Below, in pieces: positions 1 to 4,774 of a stretch of DNA of 6,546 nucleotides. Location of the stretch: positions 1 through 6,546 of the forward strand of contig JAFUXX010000428.1 in NCBI GenBank assembly GCA_017476965.1, written 5' to 3'. The notes under the pieces were generated by a model, which saw only the letters and a program-made list of their open reading frames with translations, searched no databases and was not told the origin of the DNA. The DNA is from Kiritimatiellia bacterium (lineage in GTDB: Bacteria; Verrucomicrobiota; Kiritimatiellia; RFP12; UBA3636). Numbering within the stretch: position 1 is the stretch's first letter; each line of letters opens with the position of its first letter. Both the position numbers and the translations under genes were made by a program.

Positions 1-168
1 GCCGCGGCGGATCCTGTCCAGCACGTCGCGCACGAGCGGGCGCGGCGCGACCGCCCCGGCGCGGAGCGTCCAGAGCAGGCACGCCGCGACCGCGAGCTCG
101 AAGACCGAGAGCGCGGCGAGGACCCACATGAGCGGGCCGCCGGCCCGGAAGAGTTCGGCGAACGTCAT
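1..168 (-). CDS. MotA/TolQ/ExbB-family proton channel protein, N-terminal part (runs off window)
   Basis: A minus-strand reading frame opens with ATG at 168 and stays open for 56 codons to the window edge, so only the N-terminus is seen. Residues 1-16 read MTFAELFRAGGPLMWV. The 'GGPLMW' segment followed by a hydrophobic helix (about residues 12-34, ending in CLLWTLR) and then 'P..LVRDVLDRIRRG' is the typical beginning of ExbB/TolQ-type proteins, which use proton motive force across the inner membrane to energise outer-membrane transport or envelope processes together with an ExbD/TolR partner. The start lies 6 nt after the oxidoreductase stop. An AAGGA at 179-183 (minus sense), inside the end of that gene, is 10 nt from the ATG and could serve as the ribosome site, so the two genes probably share an mRNA. 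The later membrane helices that would confirm the family lie outside the window, and an ExbD gene would be expected further left. Family call fairly likely; specific subfamily unknown. Confidence 0.75.
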   Translation of the reverse strand, partial: MTFAELFRAGGPLMWVLAALSVFELAVAACLLWTLRAGAVAPRPLVRDVLDRIRRG

Positions 169-174
169 GGGCGG

Positions 175-1320
175 CTAGTCCTTGATCTTGATCTCGTGGC
201 CGGCCTTGGCCGAGTCGTAGAGACCGCAGAGGATCTTCTGGACGTTGAGGCCGATTTCGCCGGAAGCGCCGAGCTCGGTGCCCTTGAGGCAGCCGTCGAC
301 CCAGTTCTGCAGCTTGCGCGCGAAGATGTAGTCCCAGCCGGATTCTGGCATGAAGACGGGCGTCATGTTGACCATCATGTTGTTCTGGTCGGTGTAGATT
401 TCGCTCGTGCTCCAGTTGCAGCCGGCCTTGGTGCCGTAGGCCCACCAGTCCTCGATGTCGTGTTCCTTCTGGTGGTCGGCGAACGAAGCCTCGATCTGCA
501 TGATCGTGCCGTTGTCGAACCGGATCTGGCCGGCGGCGAAATCTTCGACCGTGTAGGTCTCGTGGTCCCAGCCGGGCCACATGCTCATCACTTCGGACGG
601 CTTGTCGCCGAGGAACGTCCAGGTGTTGGCCGAGGCGTAGACGGGCTTGGGGTTGCCGAGGAACGCCATCGCCGACTCGATGATGTGGACGCCGATGTCG
701 ATGAGCGGCCCGCCGCCCTGGAGCTCCTTCTGCCCGAACACGCCCCAGTTCGGGATGCCGCGGCGGCGGCAGGCGCGGACCTTGACGAGCATGATGTCGC
801 CGAAGTAGCCCTCGGCGCGGAGCTTGGCGAGGTTTTCGCTGTTTTGCTGGTAGCGGCGCTGGAAGCCGACGGAGAGCTTGACTCCGGCCTTCTTGGCGGC
901 GGCGATCATGTCCTTGCACTCCTTGACCGTCATGGCCATCGGCTTCTCGGTCATGGCGTGGAGGCCGGCGTTGCAGGCGTCGATCACGGCCGGGGCGTGG
1001 ACGCCGTTGGGCGTGCAGACGTCCACCGCGTCGATCTTGCCCTTCATGGCCTTGAACATCGCGCGCCACGGCTTCTTCGTGCCGTCGACGAAGAGGTTTT
1101 CCTTCGGGATCCCCCACTTTTCGTTCATGATGTCGAGGCGCTCCTGCAGGATGTCGCACCCGGCGACGACTTCGGCCTGCGGGATGCTCCGGTAGGCCTG
1201 CATGTGCGACTGGCAGATTCCGCCGCAGCCTATGATCGCGACGCGGAGCTTCTTGCCTTTGTAGGGGGCGGTGGTTTTGCGTTCGAGCTTCGTCGAGACG
1301 CTCTGGTTGTTGTCGGCCAT
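175..1320 (-). CDS. Gfo/Idh/MocA-family NAD(P)-dependent oxidoreductase
   Basis: A 381-residue protein of the usual length for this family of sugar, inositol and sugar-derivative dehydrogenases. After a polar N-terminal tail (1-24), a Rossmann fold begins with 'LRVAIIGCGGICQSHMQAY' (25-43), holding the dinucleotide-binding glycine turn at 31-34. 'VDVCTPNGVHAPAVIDAC' (99-116) and the signature 'EKPMA' (125-129) follow, with K126 the expected catalytic lysine. The C-terminal alpha/beta domain carries 'GGGPLIDIGVHIIE' (202-215), where D208 and H212 match the conserved Asp/His pair of the active site, and 'VEDFAAGQIRFDNGT' (258-272), typical of the sheet region. There is no export signal, so it is probably cytoplasmic. 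The start is well supported: AGAGG at 1327-1331 (minus sense) is 6 nt upstream of the ATG. The gene is divergent from pckG and directly followed by an ExbB-like gene. The substrate cannot be read from the sequence. Confidence 0.93.
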   Translation of the reverse strand: MADNNQSVSTKLERKTTAPYKGKKLRVAIIGCGGICQSHMQAYRSIPQAEVVAGCDILQERLDIMNEKWGIPKENLFVDGTKKPWRAMFKAMKGKIDAVDVCTPNGVHAPAVIDACNAGLHAMTEKPMAMTVKECKDMIAAAKKAGVKLSVGFQRRYQQNSENLAKLRAEGYFGDIMLVKVRACRRRGIPNWGVFGQKELQGGGPLIDIGVHIIESAMAFLGNPKPVYASANTWTFLGDKPSEVMSMWPGWDHETYTVEDFAAGQIRFDNGTIMQIEASFADHQKEHDIEDWWAYGTKAGCNWSTSEIYTDQNNMMVNMTPVFMPESGWDYIFARKLQNWVDGCLKGTELGASGEIGLNVQKILCGLYDSAKAGHEIKIKD

Positions 1321-1426
1321 TTCGTGCCTCTTTGTTTTCCGGAACCGGCTGGCTTTCCGCGCCCGCCGGGACGCCCCGGCCCGCGGCGGAACCCCCGCCG
1401 CGCGCCGGACGCGCGTGACGCGGCGG

Positions 1427-1456
1427 ATTCTACCCCATCGTCCCCGCCCGTGGCAA
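1427..1456 (-). promoter_or_regulatory. Sigma70-like promoter for the oxidoreductase-ExbB unit
   Basis: On the minus strand TTGCCA (1456-1451; 5 of 6 matches to TTGACA) and TAGAAT (1432-1427; 5 of 6 to TATAAT) are separated by 18 nt. They are among the few AT-containing patches in a very GC-rich intergenic region. Transcription would begin near 1420 and give a leader of about 100 nt. The -35 box lies inside a small dyad, GTGGC (1450-1454) and GCCAC (1459-1463). It is 7 nt from the -35-like box of the oppositely directed pckG promoter candidate. Prediction by inspection only. Confidence 0.6.
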
Positions 1457-1463
1457 CCGCCAC

Positions 1464-1492
1464 TTGCGTTTGCGCGCGCGAGCGGTTATCCT
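1464..1492 (+). promoter_or_regulatory. Candidate pckG promoter (weak match)
   Basis: TTGCGT (1464-1469) and TATCCT (1487-1492) are spaced by 17 nt on the plus strand. Each matches the sigma70 consensus only partly (3 of 6 and 4 of 6). The TTATCC patch is the only AT-containing stretch between the -35 candidate and the ribosome site, which favours it as the melting region. Transcription would start near 1499 and leave a leader of about 55 nt. The elements are overlapped by the inverted repeat at 1466-1507, so a bound regulator could well affect initiation. A weak intrinsic promoter would fit a gene under activator or repressor control, but that is inference. Confidence 0.4.
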
Positions 1493-1507
1493 TCCGCGCG
1501 CAAACGC
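1466..1507. promoter_or_regulatory. Perfect 13-bp inverted repeat, operator-like, over the pckG promoter
   Basis: GCGTTTGCGCGCG (1466-1478) is followed after 16 nt by its exact reverse complement CGCGCGCAAACGC (1495-1507). The arms bracket the -10-like TATCCT, and one arm overlaps the -35-like box. Centre-to-centre distance of the arms is 29 nt, nearly three helical turns, suiting a dimeric or tetrameric DNA-binding protein. If transcription starts near 1499 the left arm is not transcribed, so a DNA-level operator is more likely than an RNA hairpin. No regulator gene is visible in the window. Confidence 0.5.
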
Positions 1508-1538
1508 GCCGCGCCCTGTAGGCCGCGCGCCACAACCC

Positions 1539-1544
1539 AGGAGA
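1539..1544 (+). promoter_or_regulatory. Shine-Dalgarno site deciding the pckG start
   Basis: AGGAGA ends 9 nt before the ATG at 1554. The reading frame stays open upstream to an ATG at 1464, but that start would place promoter and operator-like elements inside the gene and add 30 Arg/Pro/Ala-rich residues. The 1554 start is therefore preferred. Confidence 0.8.
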
Positions 1545-1553
1545 AACGTAAAG

Positions 1554-3521
1554 ATGGCAACCGCCAAGACAGCCAAGACGCCGAAGTTCCGGAATCCGAA
1601 GATCTTCGCGTGGGTCGACAAGTGGAACAGGATCTGCACCCCCGACAAGATCGTCGTCGTCAAGGGCACCAGGGAAGAACACCTCGCCATCTGCGAGATG
1701 ATGGTCAAGAACGGCCAGTTCGTCAAACTCGACCCCAAGAAGCGTCCCGACTGCTACCTCGCCCGCTCGCACGAGAGCGACGTGGCCCGCGTCGAAGGCC
1801 GCACGTTCATCTGCTCCAAGCGCGAAATCGACGCCGGCCCCACCAACCACTGGATGGACCCGGTCGAGATGAAGGCGCGGATGACCAAGGCCTACAAGGG
1901 TTGCATGAAGGGCCGCACGATGTACGTGATCCCCTTCGCGATGGGCCCGATCGGCAACCCCATCACGCAGTACGGCATCGAGCTCACCGACTCGCCCTAC
2001 GTCGTGGTGAACATGAACATCATGACGCGCACCGGCGACGCCGTGATCGACCACCTCGGCAAGGACGGCGATTTCGTCCCGTGCATCCACTCCGTCGGCG
2101 CCCCGCTCCGCAAGGGCCAGAAGGACGTCGCGTGGCCCTGCGCCAAGAACATCGAGGACAAGTACATCACGCAGTTCCCCGAGGACGGCGAGATCTGGTC
2201 GTTCGGCTCCGGCTACGGCGGCAACGCGCTGCTCGGCAAGAAGTGCTTCGCGCTGCGCATCGCCTCCAAGCTCGCCAAGGACCAGGGCTGGATGGCCGAG
2301 CACATGCTCATCCTCACGCTCACCTCGCCCGAGAAGAAGCAGTACCACGTCACGGCCGCGTTCCCCTCCGCCTGCGGCAAGACGAACCTCGCGATGATGC
2401 TGCCCAAGCTCCCCGGCTGGAAGCTCCAGACGATCGGCGACGACATCGCGTGGCTCAAACCCGGCGAGGACGGCCGCCTCTACGCGATCAACCCGGAGAA
2501 CGGCTTCTTCGGCGTCGCGCCCGGCACCTCCAACGACTCCAACCCCAACGCGCTCAAGTCCTGCAAGAAGGGCACGATCTTCACGAACGTCGTCCTCACG
2601 CCCGACGGCGACATCTGGTGGGAGGACATGGGAGTCAAGGCCCCCAAGGAAGGCATCGACTGGAAGGGCAACCCCTGCTACGTCTGCGCCGACGATCCCT
2701 ACCGCATGGGCCCCAAGCCCGGCATGACCAAGGCCGAGATCAAGGCCGCCGGCTACGTGGCCGCCCACAAGAACAGCCGCTTCACCGCTCCCGCCGAGAA
2801 CTGCCCCGTCCTCGACAAGTCCGGTTTCAAGGGCATGTACCAGGGCAAGCCCACGGGCGTGCCGATCGACGCGATCCTCTTCGGCGGCCGCCGTCCTTCG
2901 ACGATCCCGCTGGTCAACGAGGCCAAGAACTGGACCCACGGCGTGTTCATGGGTTCGGCCGCCGGTTCCGAAGTCACGGCCGCCGTGATTTCCGACCAGA
3001 TCGGCCAGGTCCGCCGCGACCCGATGGCGATGCTCCCGTTCTTCGGCTACAACGTCGCCGACTACTTCCAGCACTGGCTGGAGATGGAGCGCACGAGCGC
3101 CGACGCGACGAAGCTGCCCAAGATCTACTTCGTCAACTGGTTCCGCAAGGGCGAGGACGGCCGCTTCATGTGGCCCGGCTTCGGCGACAACAGCCGCGTC
3201 CTGAAGTGGATCTGCCAGCGCATCGAGGGCGAGGTCGGGGCCAACGAGACCGCGATCGGCAACCTGCCCAAGTTCGAGGACATCGATCTCGCGAACAACG
3301 AGGGCAAGTTCAAGGTCGTCGAGGAAGACCTCAAGGAAATCCTCAAGGTCGACGTCGAGGGCTGGAAGAAGGAAATCGCCACCGTCGGCGCTTCCTACGA
3401 CGAGTACGACGCCAAGCCGTCCAAGGACTCCAAGGTCGCCTCCAAGACCGCGCACCGCGTTCCGAAGGCTCTCCGCCAGGTCCTCGCGGACGTGACCGCC
3501 GCGCTCGACGCCGCCAAGTAA
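1554..3521 (+). CDS. pckG: Phosphoenolpyruvate carboxykinase (GTP)
   Basis: This is a 655-residue cytosolic enzyme that interconverts oxaloacetate plus GTP with phosphoenolpyruvate, CO2 and GDP. It is the entry step of gluconeogenesis, or in some fermenting anaerobes a CO2-fixing step toward succinate. Recognisable family blocks run in order: 'ARVEGRTFICS' (78-88), 'GPIGNPITQYGIELTDSPYV' (131-150), 'GKKCFAL' (228-234) with the metal-ligand lysine, 'AEHMLIL' (248-254) with the metal-ligand histidine (H250), the P-loop 'AFPSACGKTNLAM' (269-281) including the reactive cysteine C274, 'GDDIAW' (295-300) with the metal-binding aspartate, 'FGGRRPSTIPLV' (443-454), the lid region (about 465-487), and the nucleotide-site stretch 'NWFRKGEDGRFMWPGFGDN' (528-546). 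All key residues appear intact. The protein is somewhat longer than the roughly 600-620 residues usual for the family; the excess is a Lys/Ala/Ser-rich tail (about 618-655) and a short basic N-terminus. It is monocistronic and followed by a strong terminator. Confidence 0.96.
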   Translation: MATAKTAKTPKFRNPKIFAWVDKWNRICTPDKIVVVKGTREEHLAICEMMVKNGQFVKLDPKKRPDCYLARSHESDVARVEGRTFICSKREIDAGPTNHWMDPVEMKARMTKAYKGCMKGRTMYVIPFAMGPIGNPITQYGIELTDSPYVVVNMNIMTRTGDAVIDHLGKDGDFVPCIHSVGAPLRKGQKDVAWPCAKNIEDKYITQFPEDGEIWSFGSGYGGNALLGKKCFALRIASKLAKDQGWMAEHMLILTLTSPEKKQYHVTAAFPSACGKTNLAMMLPKLPGWKLQTIGDDIAWLKPGEDGRLYAINPENGFFGVAPGTSNDSNPNALKSCKKGTIFTNVVLTPDGDIWWEDMGVKAPKEGIDWKGNPCYVCADDPYRMGPKPGMTKAEIKAAGYVAAHKNSRFTAPAENCPVLDKSGFKGMYQGKPTGVPIDAILFGGRRPSTIPLVNEAKNWTHGVFMGSAAGSEVTAAVISDQIGQVRRDPMAMLPFFGYNVADYFQHWLEMERTSADATKLPKIYFVNWFRKGEDGRFMWPGFGDNSRVLKWICQRIEGEVGANETAIGNLPKFEDIDLANNEGKFKVVEEDLKEILKVDVEGWKKEIATVGASYDEYDAKPSKDSKVASKTAHRVPKALRQVLADVTAALDAAK

Positions 3522-3540
3522 CCGGCGCCGCCCGCAAGCG

Positions 3541-3573
3541 AAAAACGCCGCCCCGCCGGGGCGGCGTTTTTTT
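3541..3573. terminator. Bidirectional intrinsic terminator between pckG and the amidase
   Basis: ACGCCGCCCC (3545-3554) pairs perfectly with GGGGCGGCGT (3558-3567) around a 3-nt loop. The stem is preceded by AAAA (3541-3544) and followed by a run of seven T (3567-3573). On the plus strand this is a classical terminator 20 nt after the pckG stop. On the minus strand the A run becomes a U run, so the same hairpin can end the gpmI-amidase transcript, whose stop codon is at 3576-3578. The convergent gene layout supports both uses. Confidence 0.92.
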
Positions 3574-3575
3574 CT

Positions 3576-4772
3576 CTACTTCGCGTCGCGCACGAACACC
3601 GGCGTTCCGGCGGGTATCGACTTTTCGTCCATGCCCGAGCCGGAGCGCAGTTTTCCGCGGATGTAGTAGTAAGTGTCCGGCTTGTTCCAGCGCGGCCCGC
3701 AAAGCGAAAACACCGGCTTTTTCGCGGACACGGTTCCGGCGTGCCTGTACCCTACGAGCACCCGCGTTCCGGCCGGCAGCGCGGCCGTTTTCGCGACCGG
3801 CAGCGACGAGCCCGCGCTCCACGAGCCGTCCGGCGGAAACCAAAATGTAGTCGAGGCCGCCGCGGCGGACCCGGCGACGTCCAGCGGCTTCTTCCCCGCC
3901 GTCACCGCGTACAGCCCCGGCGCCGGCGCCTTCCCGCCGGCTCCCGCACCCGGCTTGGCGGGCTTGTTGCCGCTACCCGCGCCTTTCCCGGCAAGTCCTG
4001 ATGGCGAGGCTCTGCCCTCGCCAGTAGCTCTGCCCCCGCCACTTTGGCCATACAAAATCCTGGCCAGCTCCGGGTCGCCGTTCACGAGGCGGCCGGCGCG
4101 CACGTCGGGATCGAAGGCGGGCTTGCCGGCGAGGCCGAGCTTCTTCCGCGCGGAGGCGGAGGCGAAGAGCATGCCGCAGCGCTTGCGGCCGCGGTGCTTT
4201 TTCTTCTGCCAGCGGTTCGGTTCGCCGTAGGCGACCATGGAGTGCGTGAGTATGCGCTCGTCGGGCACCTTGTACACGCGCTTCAAGTCGCCCACGAGCC
4301 GCTTGAGCGCGGCGAACTGCGCGGCGGTGGCTTCCTTGTCGTGGTAGCCCACGACCTCGATCCCGATCGAGCACGCGTCGAGGTCCGTCGTGCCGTTCCA
4401 CATAGAGACGCCGGCGTGGTAGGCGACGCGGCCGCGGTCCACGATCGTGTACACGCGGCCGGCTTCGTCCACCACGTAGTGGCACTCGCCGTTGGCGGAG
4501 AGCTTTTCGAGCGCGCCTCGGGCCGAGCCTTCCGTCGTGTGCAGCACGATGAAGCGAGTCGATTTGCGGAGAGGGCGCTGCTTGTTGCGCGGCGACCGCC
4601 ATTTCGTCGAAAACGCGGCCTCCTGCTTCTTCGCGCCGGCGCCGGGCTTGGCCGGCGCGGCGGCGGGTTTCTTGGCCGGCGGGGCCTTCTTCGCGGCGGC
4701 GGACGCCGTGCCGCCGCACGCGAGAAGCGCGGCGACGGCGACGACGAGCGCCGGCCGGAAGACTGGCGCCAC
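3576..4772 (-). CDS. Exported N-acetylmuramoyl-L-alanine amidase (Amidase_2/PGRP fold) with unassigned C-terminal domain
   Basis: A 398-residue zinc amidase expected to cut the bond between muramic acid and the peptide stem of peptidoglycan. The start is GTG at 4772, because the frame has no usable start further upstream and this one lies 2 nt after the gpmI stop; no SD is visible, which suggests translational coupling. Residues 1-27 form a short export signal (R6, hydrophobic 8-18). LLAC ending at C19 may be a lipobox, so a lipoprotein is possible; otherwise cleavage could occur near A25. A Lys/Pro/Ala linker (28-52) follows. The amidase domain (about 70-205) has 'FIVLHTTEG' (74-82; H78), 'HYVVDEAGRVYTI' (98-110), 'YHAG' (118-121), 'IGIEV' (136-140; E139), 'LTHSMVAYG' (175-183; H177) and 'GRKRCG' (195-200). 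H78, H177 and C199 are the expected zinc ligands, and K197 with E139 the catalytic residues. A Gly-rich linker (244-284) leads to a C-terminal region (285-398) I do not recognise, with two similar 'PAGTxV.V' segments (333-340, 387-394). Confidence 0.88.
   Translation of the reverse strand: MAPVFRPALVVAVAALLACGGTASAAAKKAPPAKKPAAAPAKPGAGAKKQEAAFSTKWRSPRNKQRPLRKSTRFIVLHTTEGSARGALEKLSANGECHYVVDEAGRVYTIVDRGRVAYHAGVSMWNGTTDLDACSIGIEVVGYHDKEATAAQFAALKRLVGDLKRVYKVPDERILTHSMVAYGEPNRWQKKKHRGRKRCGMLFASASARKKLGLAGKPAFDPDVRAGRLVNGDPELARILYGQSGGGRATGEGRASPSGLAGKGAGSGNKPAKPGAGAGGKAPAPGLYAVTAGKKPLDVAGSAAAASTTFWFPPDGSWSAGSSLPVAKTAALPAGTRVLVGYRHAGTVSAKKPVFSLCGPRWNKPDTYYYIRGKLRSGSGMDEKSIPAGTPVFVRDAK
4002..4041 (-). 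repeat. Small tandem repeat plus hairpin inside the amidase linker
   Basis: Two adjacent 18-bp units (4006-4023 and 4024-4041) match at 15 of 18 positions. They encode GGGRAT/GEGRAS in the Gly-rich linker, about residues 244-257. Overlapping this, TGGCGAGG (4002-4009) and CCTCGCCA (4016-4023) form a perfect 8-bp inverted repeat with a 6-nt loop. Codons here and just after it (AGA twice, ACT, TCA, GGA, CTT) differ from the strongly GC-ending codons of the rest of the gene. It may be a short dispersed palindromic element tolerated in a disordered linker, or just local slippage expansion. Confidence 0.55.
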
Positions 4773-4774
4773 GG

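Noticed and set aside
196..1521. 441-residue plus-strand frame antisense to the oxidoreductase
   Set aside because: Composition matches the other antisense shadows, and it runs through the divergent promoter region.
1464..1553. Upstream ATG at 1464 as the pckG start
   Set aside because: It lacks an SD, would overlap the promoter and operator-like repeat, and adds Arg/Pro-rich residues unlike the family; the 1554 ATG has a good AGGAG.
1230..3455. Long minus-strand open frame antisense to pckG
   Set aside because: Its Val/Asp/Leu/Gly-rich composition is typical of the antisense frame of a GC-rich gene; no conserved motif, and it overlaps the oxidoreductase start.
1271..3850. Long plus-strand open frame of 859 residues over pckG
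   Set aside because: It is a low-complexity Arg-rich shadow of pckG, crosses the terminator and enters the convergent amidase gene; no domain is recognisable.
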